Below are positions 42,397 to 51,585 of a stretch of DNA of 64,000 nt, piece by piece. The notes beneath the pieces were generated by a model. That model did not search any database, was not told the DNA's origin, and was given only the letters and a program-made list of their open reading frames with translations. Origin of the DNA: CAZYVU01 sp964651435 (GTDB lineage Bacteria > Desulfobacterota > Syntrophorhabdia > Syntrophorhabdales > CAYQXL01); assembly GCA_964651435.1 (NCBI GenBank), contig CAZYVU010000010.1:1-64000 (forward strand). Direction: 5' to 3'. The translations under genes and the position numbers were made by a program. The stretch's first letter is position 1. The number at the start of each line of letters is the position of its first letter.

Positions 42397-42405
42397 GAGG
42401 ACCAC

Positions 42406-45400
42406 ATGGGCCGCCGTCTTTGCTTGTTCACCTGGACAGTCATTGCTGTCATTTTCTTTACATTTCAGGCATACGCTCACGCGTCCGGCGTACCCGGCGC
42501 GCCACAGGATGCGCTGGAGGACGCCAGCGACAACACCGTCTGGACGTGGGGCGCAAATTTCAGCGGCGAACTGGGGAATGGTACGTGGGAGCCCGGCACA
42601 AGAACCCCCGGCGAGCTGGCCGACTTTGCGGACGTAACATCCGTCGCCGCCGGCGACGCTTTCACGGTTGCCCTCAAATCGGACGGCACCGTCTGGACCT
42701 GGGGGAACAATGCGTTCGGCCAGCTCGGTGATGGGACGACAGTGAACAAGAATGTGCCGACCCAGGTGCCGACCCTCTCCGACATCATCGCGATGGCGGC
42801 CGGGCCGTATCACACCGTCGCCCTTACATCGGCCGGCACGGTCTGGGCCTGGGGCAGGAATGATTACGGTCAGGTCGGCGATGGGACGACGACAAACCGG
42901 CTGAGCCCCGTCGTCGTCGCGGGCGTTACGGGGGTTACGGCCATTGCGGCCGGGTATGAGCACACCTTGGCAGTCAGATCGGACGGCACCGTCTGGACCT
43001 GGGGACGCAACAATGGCGGCCAGCTCGGTGACGGGACGACGACAAACCGGCTGAGCCCCGTCCAGGTGTCGGTGCTCACGGGCGCTGTGCGCTTGGCGGG
43101 CGGGGGCTGGCACTCCATGGCCCTCAAGTCGGACGGCACCGTCTGGACCTGGGGGTCGAACCTCCACGGCCAGTTGGGTGACGGCTCGTACGACTGGAGC
43201 GTCATCCCCAAGGTGGTGCCTGGCTTCGCGGGCATAGCGAACATCGCATGCGGCGGCGACTACTCCATGGCCCTCAAGTCTGACGGCACCGTGTGGACCT
43301 GGGGTTTCGGCGGCCAAGGGTCTCTGGGGACGGGCGAGTGGACCAACAGGCTAAGCCCCGTTCAGGTGCCGGGGCTTACAGGCGTCGGAGGTGCCACCGC
43401 CAGGGCGTGCACGACAATAGCCTGGAAATCAGACGGTTCAGGCTTCTGGGCATGGGGCTGTAACGAAGCCGGCCAGTTCGGGGACGGCACATTCGGATAC
43501 CAGAATCCGAGCCCCACCGCCGTGTCGGCGCTTTCGGGCATCGCGACCATGGCAAGCGGCGCCGGTCACACGGTCGCCCTTGCAAACCCGGCACCGCCCT
43601 CGTCCTACATCCTCACCGTTGCCAAGTCGGGGACAGGAGCGGACGCCGTGACATCGTCTCCGGCTGGCATCGACTGCGGCGCCACGTGCAGCTATGTCTT
43701 TACGGCTGGAACGGTCGTCACGTTGACGGCGACCCCTGCCGCAGGCTCCATGTTCACCGGCTGGTCAGGCGGGGGCTGCTCGGGCACGGGAACGTGCACG
43801 GTGACGCTTGATGCCGATGTTACGGTCACGGCAACCTTTGCAGCCATGCCGATCCTTACCGTTGCCACGTCAGGGACAGGGTCGGGAACGGTAACGTCGT
43901 CGCCGGCGGGCATCGACTGCGGCGCCACGTGCAGCTATGCCTTTACGGCTGGAACGGTCGTCACGTTGACGGCGACCCCTGCCGCAGGCTCCATGTTCAC
44001 CGGCTGGTCAGGCGGGGGCTGCTCGGGCACGGGAACGTGCACGGTGACGATGAACAGCGCTACGGCCGTCACTGCAACCTTCGGCAATACGGCGGTCTTG
44101 ACCCTCACGAGATTCGGTACCGGCCTGGGAACCGTCACGTCTTCCCCCGCGGGCATCATTTGCGGGAACACCTGCAGCGCCTCCTTCAGCCCCGGCTCCG
44201 TCGTTACCTTGACCGCAACGCCTGCGGCCGGTTCCACCTTTCTGGGCTGGCTTGGCGGCGGCTGCTCGGGCACGGGAACGTGCACGGTGACGCCCGGCGC
44301 CGCCACGATGGTGGCCGCCATTTTCTCGTCTGCCGCAACGGGTAACATGGTCTGGGCATGGGGAGACAATTATTATTGTCAGATTGGTGACGGGACGACG
44401 ACGGACCGGCTGAGCCCCGTCCAGGTACCGGGGCTGACGGGCGTCGTGGCTGTTGCCGGAGGGGGCTATCACTCCATGGCCCTCACATCGGCCGGCACCC
44501 TATGGACCTGGGGACTCAATGAGGATGGTCAGCTCGGGGATGGGACAAGAACGCAGAGGTGCAGTCCTGTTCAGGTGCCAGGGCTTACCGGTGTTACGGC
44601 CATTTCGGGAGGTTGGGGTCACTCTCTGGCCGTGAAGGCTGACGGCACCGTCTGGGTATGGGGCGGCAACGGTTACGGTCAGCTTGGGGATGGGACGACG
44701 ACGGACCGGCTGAGCCCCGTCCAGGTACCGGGCATGGCGGGCGTTGTGGCCGCGGCTGGAGGCGGCTATCACTCCCTGGTGTTGACATCTGATGGAACCG
44801 TATGGGCGTTCGGGCACAATACGAATGGCCAGCTCGGGGACGGCACAACGACGGACCGGCTGAGCCCCGTCCAGGTGCCGGGGCTGACGGGCATCGTGGC
44901 CGTAGCAGCAGGGGGCAGCTATTCTGCGGCCCTTAGATCGGATGGCACGGTCTGGGCATGGGGGGACAATTATTATTGCCAGATCGGGGACGGGACGACG
45001 ACGGACCGGTTGAGCCCCGTCCAGGTGCCGGGGCTGACGGACGTTGCCGGGATAGCGGGCGGCGATGCCCACGTTGTAGCAAAAAAGACGGACGGCACCG
45101 CCAGGGCATGGGGATACAACGCTTACGGTCAGCTTGGGGATGGGACGACAACAAAGAGGTGCAGCCCCGTTCAGGTGTCGGGGCTGACAAATGTTGCCGG
45201 CATGGCCGGGGGGTACGGGCACAGCCCGGCGCTCACATCAAGCGGTACCTTTTGGGCCTGGGGCCGCAATTTTAACGGTCAGCTTGGGGATGGGACGACA
45301 ACAAACAGATCAAGTCCTGGCCAGGTACCGGGGCTGACGGGAGGTCTCAGCGTTTCAGCGGGCTGGGAACACAGCATCGCCCTTCGGGCCGGTGAGACGC

Positions 45401-48400
45401 CCTCTTCCTACGCCCTTGCTGTCACAAGGACCGGTACCGGCGCGGGCGCGGTAGCCTCCTCCCCGGCCGGCATCGACTGCGGGGCCACCTGCAGCGCCTC
45501 CTTCAGCGCCGGCACCGTCGTTACCTTGACCGCAACGCCCGATGCCGGTTCCATCTTTACGGGCTGGTTGGGCAGCGGGTGCTCGGGCACGGGAACATGT
45601 ACGGTGACACTGAACAGCAATACGGTGGTTGCCGCCCTCTTTTCACCGGAGGCAACCAGCAATGTGGTGTGGACCTGGGGACACAACGAATATGGCCAGC
45701 TCGGGGATGGAACGACGGCGGACAGACACAGCCCGATTGCTGTATCGGGCGTCACGAATGCCGTTGGGATTACCGGTGGGGATGCCCATACGCTGGCTGT
45801 CACATCGGCCGGTACGGTCTGGGCGTGGGGGTGGAACCTCTATGGCCAGCTCGGGGACGGAACGACGGCGGACAGGCTGAGCCCCGTCCAGGTGCCGGGC
45901 ATGGCGGGCGTTGCCGATGCTGGGGCCGGCGCCTCTCATACCGTCGCGGTGAAGTTCGACAGCACGGTCTGGGCCTGGGGAAGCAACAACTCCGGCCAAG
46001 TCGGGGACGGGACGACGACAAACAGGCTAAGCCCCGTTCAGGTGCCGGGGCTGACGGGTGTGGTGGCCATCGCGGCCGGTGGTTACCACTCCATGGCCCT
46101 CAAATCGGACGGGACCGTCTGGGCGTGGGGATGGAATGCATTCGGTCAAATCGGGGACGGGACGACGACAAACAGGCTAAGCCCCGTTCAGGTGCCGGGG
46201 CTGACGGGTGTGGTGGCCATCGCGGCCGGTGCTTACCACTCCATGGCCCTCAAATCGGACGGGACCATCTGGGCGTGGGGAGGAAATATGTACGGCCAGG
46301 TCGGTGACGGGACAGTGACGGACAGGCTGAGTCCCGTTCAGGTGCCCGCCTTCACCGGTACTAAGGGTATTGCAGCGGGGGGCTTTCACTCTGTGGCCCT
46401 CAAATCGGATGGGACCATCTGGGCGTGGGGGGACAACACCCTGGGACAAATCGGGGACGGCACGACAACGGAACGGCGCAGTCCCGTTCAGGTGCCGGGC
46501 ATGGCAGCAGTTGCACGAATCGGAGGCGGCGGCGGACACACGGTAGCCCTCGCGTCGAACGGCACCCTCTGGACTTGGGGCAACAACTCCAAGGGTCAGA
46601 TCGGGGACGGAACGACGACGAACAGGCTGAGCCCCGTCCAGGTGCCGGGGCTGACGGCGGTTACGGGGATTGCCGGCGGGTGGAAGCACACAATGGCCGT
46701 CAGGGCCGGAGGAGAGCCCACTTCCCACACCCTTACCGCCACAAGGACCGGTACCGGCGCGGGCGCGGTAGCCTCCTCCCCGGCCGGCATCGACTGCGGG
46801 GCCACCTGCAGCGCCTCCTTCAGCGCCGGCACCGTCGTTACCTTGACCGCAACGCCCGATGCCGGTTCCATCTTTACGGGCTGGTTGGGCAGCGGGTGCT
46901 CGGGCACGGGAACATGCACAATAACGCTCAGCGGCGACAGCATCGTCGTTGCCCTATTCTCACAGCAGGGAACGGATAGCAGCCTCTGGACCTGGGGCAA
47001 CAACGAGAATGGCCAGCTCGGGGACGGAACGACGACGAACAGGCTAAGCCCCGTTCAGGTGCCGGGGCTGACGGGTCTGCAAGGAACGGCGGGCGGAGCG
47101 GAACACTCAATGGCCCTGAAGTCGGACGGCACGGTCTGGGCATGGGGCAACAATTTCTACGGCCAGCTCGGGGATGGGACGACGACGGACAGCCTGAGCC
47201 CTATCCAGGTGCCGGGGCTCGCGGGCATAGTTGCCGTGGCAGCCGGGGACTATCACAGTGCGGCCTTGAAGTATGATGGTACGGTCTGGACCTGGGGATC
47301 AAACGGCAACGGACAGCTCGGGGACGGTACGACGACGGACAGCCTGAGCCCTATCCAGGTGCCGGGGCTCGCGGGTGTCATCGACCTTGCGAGCGGCGGT
47401 TATCACATTGTGGCGCTCAAATCGGATGGCACGGTCCGGGCCTGGGGTTGGAACGAGGACGGCCAGATTGGGGACGGAACCACTACAGAGAGACTGAGCC
47501 CTGTCCAGGTGCCGGGGCTCGCGGGTGTTAAAGCTATCGCCACCGGCGACTATCATTCTATGGCCATCAAGTCCGACGGAACGGTCTGGGCCTGGGGCTG
47601 GAATGAGAATGGTCAACTTGGGGATGGGACGACGACGAACGGGCTGAGCCCTGTTCAGGTACCGGGGCTTGCGGGTATGACAGCAGTCGCTGGCGGGAAC
47701 TCCCACACCGTTGCCCTAAAATCGGACGGTACGGTCTGGGCCTGGGGTTGGAACGAAGCGGGTCAGCTTGGGGACGGAACGACAACCCAGCGGCTGAGCC
47801 CTGTCCAGACAACGGGGCTGACGGGCGCTGTCACTGTCGCCACCGGCGGCTATCATTCCCTGGCCATCAAGTCGGACGGTACCCTCTGGACCTGGGGCTG
47901 GAACGAGGACGGTCAACTTGGGGACGGGACGACGACGAACAGGCTGAGCCCTGTCCAGGTACCGGGGCTTGCGGGTATCGCGAAGATTGCCGCGGGATAC
48001 GTCCATTCCCTTGCCCTCAAGTTTCCCTCCTCCTATATGCTCACCGTTACTAAGACGGGGGCCGGCACGGGCACCGTGACGTCGTCACCGGCGGGCATCG
48101 ACTGCGGGGCCGTCTGCAGCGCCCAGTTCATCCAAACTACGGTCATTACCCTCACTGCCACGGCAGCATCCAACTCCTCCCTAACGGGCTGGTCAGGCTG
48201 TGACAGCACCCCTGCTGCAAACCAATGTGTGGTAACCATGAATGCCGCACGGTTTGTAGAAGCGTCATTCGCGCTGAAGACCTACGTCGTCACCCCGTCT
48301 GCGGGCGCCAACGGCACGATGACACCTAACACGCCACAGACCGTCACCCATAACGCCACCACCTCTTTTACCGTTACCCCCGCCACGGGCTACCACATCG

Positions 48401-49962
48401 ACTCCGCAACGGGCTGCGGCGGGACCCTTTCGGGCTCCACCTACACCACGGGCCCCATCACCGCCGACTGCACGGTCAGTGCCACCTTTGCCATTAACAC
48501 GTACACCATCTCCGCCTCCGTCTCCGGAGGCCACGGCACGGTCACCGTCGTAACCCCTACGGTTCCCCATGGCGGCACGGCTACTATTAATATTTCCCCC
48601 GACACGGGTTACCACATAGCAGGCATTACGGACAACGGCATCTCCGTGAGGATAATAAACCCCTACACCATCCAGAACGTCACGGCGGCCCACACCATCG
48701 TCGCCACCTTTGAAGTGAACAGGTACACGCTCACGGCTACTACATCCGGACCGGGCACCGTAAGCGCCGCCGGCCTCATATGCTCCGGAAGCACGTGCAC
48801 GGGCACGTATGATTACGGCACAACCGTGGCAGTGACGGCCGCACCCGCTGCGGGCTCCATGCTGAGCGGCTGGTCAGGCTGTGACAGCTCATCGGGTAAC
48901 ACGTGTTCGGTGAGCATGACGTCCGACCGGAGTATCAGCGCAACCTTCATCGTTATCAAGACCTTGACCGTTTCCAAAGCCGGTTCCGGTACCGTTGCCT
49001 CGGCCCCTCCGGGCATCGCTTGCGGCAGCGCCTGCAGTGCACCGTTCACGCCCGGCACCGTCGTAACGCTCACCCCAACTCCTGACACAGGGAATGTCTT
49101 TGCTTACTGGTCGGGGGCCTGCACGGGTAAGCTTGCGACCTGTCTTGTAACGATGGACGCCGACAAGACGGTGGGGGCCGTCTTCGTGCCGGCGAAAACA
49201 AAGACAGTAAAGCTCACCGTCACAAAGGTGAAGACAGCCAAAGGGGACGGCACCGTCGAGAGCAGCGACGGTACGATCAATTGCGGAAAGGATTGCTCGG
49301 AACTTTTTTATCCCAATACACCCGTCCTTCTCCGCGCCACCCCCAACGCCGACTCGGTGTTTACCGGCTGGTCGGGCACAGGCATTACCTGTCCCGGTAC
49401 GGGGACCTGCTCCGTTACCATGGACAAGGCCTATACGGTGAAGGCTACATTTGTCGGGCCGTCGCTTCTGAAGGTCCAAAAGGCCCCAAAGAACAAGGGA
49501 ACGGGCGTCATCACCAGCAGCGACGGCGCCATTGACTGCGGAGAGGAGTGTCAGAAGAGTTATGTTTACAACACCGCCGTCACCCTGACGGCAACGCCTG
49601 ATCCCGGCTCCGTCTTCATCTCCTGGACGGGCTGTGATGCTGTGTCGGCAAACGTGTGCACCTTTGCGATGAAAAAAGCGAGGACCGCCAAGGCCACTTT
49701 TGAAGGCCCCGTCATCGTCACGGTGACAAGGGCATACCAGAAGAAGGGCGCGGGGACCGTTACGTCTTCCCCGTCCGGCATCGACTGCGGAACCACATGC
49801 AAGGCCGGGTTTACGAAGGGGACTGAGGTCACCCTGACGGCTACCCCTGCTGCCGGCTCGGTCTTTGGCGGCTGGTCAGGGGGCGGTTGTTCGGGGACGG
49901 GGACGTGTACCATCACCGCCGAGAAGACTACGACCGTGAGGGCGACGTTTATCGGGAGGTGA
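42406..49962 (+). CDS. Giant secreted RCC1-propeller and cysteine-rich repeat protein
   Basis: 2518 residues with AGGAGG five bases before ATG. A signal peptide (to about residue 26) directs export; no C-terminal anchor is seen. Four blocks of exactly seven RCC1-type repeats (VWAWGxNxxGQLGDGTT) lie at about residues 45-395, 648-995, 1087-1432 and 1525-1872, so each should form one seven-bladed propeller. Between and after them are 13 InlB-B-like bacterial repeat modules (3, 1, 1 and 8 copies), with SSPAGIDCGATC and GCSGTGTCTVT, each with conserved cysteines likely forming disulfides. Such proteins are surface adhesins or binding scaffolds. The DNA repeats are nearly identical in places, so assembly collapse is possible. 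Confidence 0.9.
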   Translation: MGRRLCLFTWTVIAVIFFTFQAYAHASGVPGAPQDALEDASDNTVWTWGANFSGELGNGTWEPGTRTPGELADFADVTSVAAGDAFTVALKSDGTVWTWGNNAFGQLGDGTTVNKNVPTQVPTLSDIIAMAAGPYHTVALTSAGTVWAWGRNDYGQVGDGTTTNRLSPVVVAGVTGVTAIAAGYEHTLAVRSDGTVWTWGRNNGGQLGDGTTTNRLSPVQVSVLTGAVRLAGGGWHSMALKSDGTVWTWGSNLHGQLGDGSYDWSVIPKVVPGFAGIANIACGGDYSMALKSDGTVWTWGFGGQGSLGTGEWTNRLSPVQVPGLTGVGGATARACTTIAWKSDGSGFWAWGCNEAGQFGDGTFGYQNPSPTAVSALSGIATMASGAGHTVALANPAPPSSYILTVAKSGTGADAVTSSPAGIDCGATCSYVFTAGTVVTLTATPAAGSMFTGWSGGGCSGTGTCTVTLDADVTVTATFAAMPILTVATSGTGSGTVTSSPAGIDCGATCSYAFTAGTVVTLTATPAAGSMFTGWSGGGCSGTGTCTVTMNSATAVTATFGNTAVLTLTRFGTGLGTVTSSPAGIICGNTCSASFSPGSVVTLTATPAAGSTFLGWLGGGCSGTGTCTVTPGAATMVAAIFSSAATGNMVWAWGDNYYCQIGDGTTTDRLSPVQVPGLTGVVAVAGGGYHSMALTSAGTLWTWGLNEDGQLGDGTRTQRCSPVQVPGLTGVTAISGGWGHSLAVKADGTVWVWGGNGYGQLGDGTTTDRLSPVQVPGMAGVVAAAGGGYHSLVLTSDGTVWAFGHNTNGQLGDGTTTDRLSPVQVPGLTGIVAVAAGGSYSAALRSDGTVWAWGDNYYCQIGDGTTTDRLSPVQVPGLTDVAGIAGGDAHVVAKKTDGTARAWGYNAYGQLGDGTTTKRCSPVQVSGLTNVAGMAGGYGHSPALTSSGTFWAWGRNFNGQLGDGTTTNRSSPGQVPGLTGGLSVSAGWEHSIALRAGETPSSYALAVTRTGTGAGAVASSPAGIDCGATCSASFSAGTVVTLTATPDAGSIFTGWLGSGCSGTGTCTVTLNSNTVVAALFSPEATSNVVWTWGHNEYGQLGDGTTADRHSPIAVSGVTNAVGITGGDAHTLAVTSAGTVWAWGWNLYGQLGDGTTADRLSPVQVPGMAGVADAGAGASHTVAVKFDSTVWAWGSNNSGQVGDGTTTNRLSPVQVPGLTGVVAIAAGGYHSMALKSDGTVWAWGWNAFGQIGDGTTTNRLSPVQVPGLTGVVAIAAGAYHSMALKSDGTIWAWGGNMYGQVGDGTVTDRLSPVQVPAFTGTKGIAAGGFHSVALKSDGTIWAWGDNTLGQIGDGTTTERRSPVQVPGMAAVARIGGGGGHTVALASNGTLWTWGNNSKGQIGDGTTTNRLSPVQVPGLTAVTGIAGGWKHTMAVRAGGEPTSHTLTATRTGTGAGAVASSPAGIDCGATCSASFSAGTVVTLTATPDAGSIFTGWLGSGCSGTGTCTITLSGDSIVVALFSQQGTDSSLWTWGNNENGQLGDGTTTNRLSPVQVPGLTGLQGTAGGAEHSMALKSDGTVWAWGNNFYGQLGDGTTTDSLSPIQVPGLAGIVAVAAGDYHSAALKYDGTVWTWGSNGNGQLGDGTTTDSLSPIQVPGLAGVIDLASGGYHIVALKSDGTVRAWGWNEDGQIGDGTTTERLSPVQVPGLAGVKAIATGDYHSMAIKSDGTVWAWGWNENGQLGDGTTTNGLSPVQVPGLAGMTAVAGGNSHTVALKSDGTVWAWGWNEAGQLGDGTTTQRLSPVQTTGLTGAVTVATGGYHSLAIKSDGTLWTWGWNEDGQLGDGTTTNRLSPVQVPGLAGIAKIAAGYVHSLALKFPSSYMLTVTKTGAGTGTVTSSPAGIDCGAVCSAQFIQTTVITLTATAASNSSLTGWSGCDSTPAANQCVVTMNAARFVEASFALKTYVVTPSAGANGTMTPNTPQTVTHNATTSFTVTPATGYHIDSATGCGGTLSGSTYTTGPITADCTVSATFAINTYTISASVSGGHGTVTVVTPTVPHGGTATINISPDTGYHIAGITDNGISVRIINPYTIQNVTAAHTIVATFEVNRYTLTATTSGPGTVSAAGLICSGSTCTGTYDYGTTVAVTAAPAAGSMLSGWSGCDSSSGNTCSVSMTSDRSISATFIVIKTLTVSKAGSGTVASAPPGIACGSACSAPFTPGTVVTLTPTPDTGNVFAYWSGACTGKLATCLVTMDADKTVGAVFVPAKTKTVKLTVTKVKTAKGDGTVESSDGTINCGKDCSELFYPNTPVLLRATPNADSVFTGWSGTGITCPGTGTCSVTMDKAYTVKATFVGPSLLKVQKAPKNKGTGVITSSDGAIDCGEECQKSYVYNTAVTLTATPDPGSVFISWTGCDAVSANVCTFAMKKARTAKATFEGPVIVTVTRAYQKKGAGTVTSSPSGIDCGTTCKAGFTKGTEVTLTATPAAGSVFGGWSGGGCSGTGTCTITAEKTTTVRATFIGR
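45424..45599 (+). repeat. 176-bp exact repeat, copy 1
   Basis: Identical to 46741-46916. It encodes an InlB-B-like module linking propellers 2 and 3. Confidence 0.95.
46741..46916 (+). repeat. 176-bp exact repeat, copy 2
   Basis: Identical to 45424-45599; encodes the module linking propellers 3 and 4. The distance between copies equals one propeller plus linker, so propeller 3 plus linker may have arisen by unequal recombination. Confidence 0.95.
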
Positions 49963-50032
49963 AGAACTGCCAAAAGAACAGCGTATACGATTTTTGACCT
50001 GAAGAGGCTTTTGTAGAGTCGCGACTTTGAAG

Positions 50033-50908
50033 ATGCGTGTTTATAGCAGGCACATTCTGTTCCTTGTCGTCTCAGCCGCCCTGTTCATGGCCGCGGCGAC
50101 GGGGGCGAAGGGCTGCACCCTATGGGCTGCTGCCGGCGACCGAGTGGAAGGCGGCGGCACGCTCCTCGCCAAAAACCGCGACATGCCTCCTCAGGTCAGC
50201 GAGCTGAGGATATACACGCCGAAGGCGGGAAACCGCTTTCTTGGCCTCTTCCACGTAAAAGGCGCCAAGTCTTTTCCCGTGGCCGGCGTTAACGAGAAAG
50301 GGCTTGCCATTGTGTCCGCCACGGCGAGCAGCATTCCCAGGGCCGAGAGGTACGCAACAGGGCGGGGCCTCAACGAAAAGCTGCTCACGGCCTTCGATTC
50401 TGTCGACGGCCTTCTTGCGAGCCCGGATGCCCTGTCGGCAAGCCACCCCACCTTCTATGTGGTGGCCGACCGCACAAAGATTGCCGTCATCGAGATAGGC
50501 CCCAAGGGGCAGGTTGCAACGAAAACCGAGAACAGCGGCGTGCTCTTTCATACAAACCACTACCTCGACCCTAAGCTCCTCTGGGTAAACGAAAGAACCG
50601 GCAGGAGCTCGCAGGTTCGCCTCGACCGCATCCGCGAACTCCTGGCCTCACATGCCGGACCTTTGACCCTGGAGGCCTTCACCGCCTTCAGCGAAGACAC
50701 GAAGGGGGGGCCCGATGACGGCATATGGAGAACGGGCAGCGCCCCCAACAAGGAGAGAACCCTTGCCACATGGATCGTCTCCCTGCCGAAAACCGCTGAT
50801 CCCGTCGTCGCCGTTAAATTGGCCAATCCGGGGGAGCCGGTGAAGACCTTTACCTTCACCCTCGACAACTCTTTCTGGACAGATCGCTCCAAAGCCATAG
50901 TATACTGA
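50033..50908 (+). CDS. C45/AAT-type Ntn-hydrolase, exported
   Basis: 291 residues from ATG 50033 (a TTG two codons earlier is possible). Signal sequence followed by GCTLWAAAG; Cys28 is the likely autoproteolytic nucleophile. GGTLLAKNRDM supplies the conserved NRD, and FPVAGVNEKGLAIVSATA and NSGVLFHTNHYLD are typical of acyl-CoA:6-APA acyltransferase-like and choloylglycine-hydrolase-like proteins. It cleaves or forms linear amide bonds; substrate unknown, likely acting in the periplasm. Confidence 0.8.
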   Translation: MRVYSRHILFLVVSAALFMAAATGAKGCTLWAAAGDRVEGGGTLLAKNRDMPPQVSELRIYTPKAGNRFLGLFHVKGAKSFPVAGVNEKGLAIVSATASSIPRAERYATGRGLNEKLLTAFDSVDGLLASPDALSASHPTFYVVADRTKIAVIEIGPKGQVATKTENSGVLFHTNHYLDPKLLWVNERTGRSSQVRLDRIRELLASHAGPLTLEAFTAFSEDTKGGPDDGIWRTGSAPNKERTLATWIVSLPKTADPVVAVKLANPGEPVKTFTFTLDNSFWTDRSKAIVY

Positions 50909-50979
50909 GTGATACATTTACACAGGCTTTTTGCGGGGTGAGGGGGGGCAATGTGAACCTCTTTAATCGGTGAGGAACG

Positions 50980-51585
50980 ATGACGGAAGAAGACCTTCGT
51001 TGCGTCAAGGAGCTTTACCACCTTTGGAAGCCCGTTTACCCCTTCCTGGCCCGGCACGTTGCCGGACTCTATGGGAGGCACGGGGGCCGGGCCGTTGAGC
51101 TGGGGCCCTTCGCGGGCGCAATCTACGCCCTTGCGGACAGGGGCGTGGCAGAACATTTCACCCTGGCACCCTTTTCCACCGAGCTGGCCACCTTCTTCCG
51201 GGAAGAGACGAACCATTCGGGTTACGGGTCGAGGATAGAAGTCTTGTCAACGGATCAGTCCTTTACCAACATTCCATCCTTCGGGGCTGATCTTATCGTT
51301 TTTCGCGGAGCTTTCTTCTTTCCCGGCCATTTTCATGCCGACCTGAAGGCCGTCGGCCGCATTCTCAGCCCCGGCGGCATGGCCTTTGTCGGCGGCGGGT
51401 TCGGCAGAGACACCCCTGCAGGCGTCATCTCCTCGATAGCGGCCCGCAGCCACGAACTCAATGAACGGCTCGGAAAACAAGATGTGCACCCCCATGACCT
51501 TAAGGGCAGGATAGCGGAGGCAGGCCTTGAGGGCATGGCAACGGTGACGACGGAAGGGGGGCTCTGGGTGGTACTGAGGAAATGA
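50980..51585 (+). CDS. Class I SAM-dependent methyltransferase-like protein
   Basis: 201 residues. VELGPFAGAIYALADRG is motif I, DLIVFRGAFFFPGHFHADLK the middle block, and VGRILSPGGMAFVGGGFG the post-motif. Motif I has Pro-Phe in place of the usual Gly-x-Gly, so activity is uncertain. GAGGAACG precedes the ATG. Its stop overlaps the NCS2 permease start by 4 bases, so the two are coupled. Confidence 0.7.
   Translation: MTEEDLRCVKELYHLWKPVYPFLARHVAGLYGRHGGRAVELGPFAGAIYALADRGVAEHFTLAPFSTELATFFREETNHSGYGSRIEVLSTDQSFTNIPSFGADLIVFRGAFFFPGHFHADLKAVGRILSPGGMAFVGGGFGRDTPAGVISSIAARSHELNERLGKQDVHPHDLKGRIAEAGLEGMATVTTEGGLWVVLRK

Noticed and set aside
42406..49962. Frameshifted or chimeric giant gene
   Set aside because: The frame is open throughout, and the seven-fold block structure is regular.
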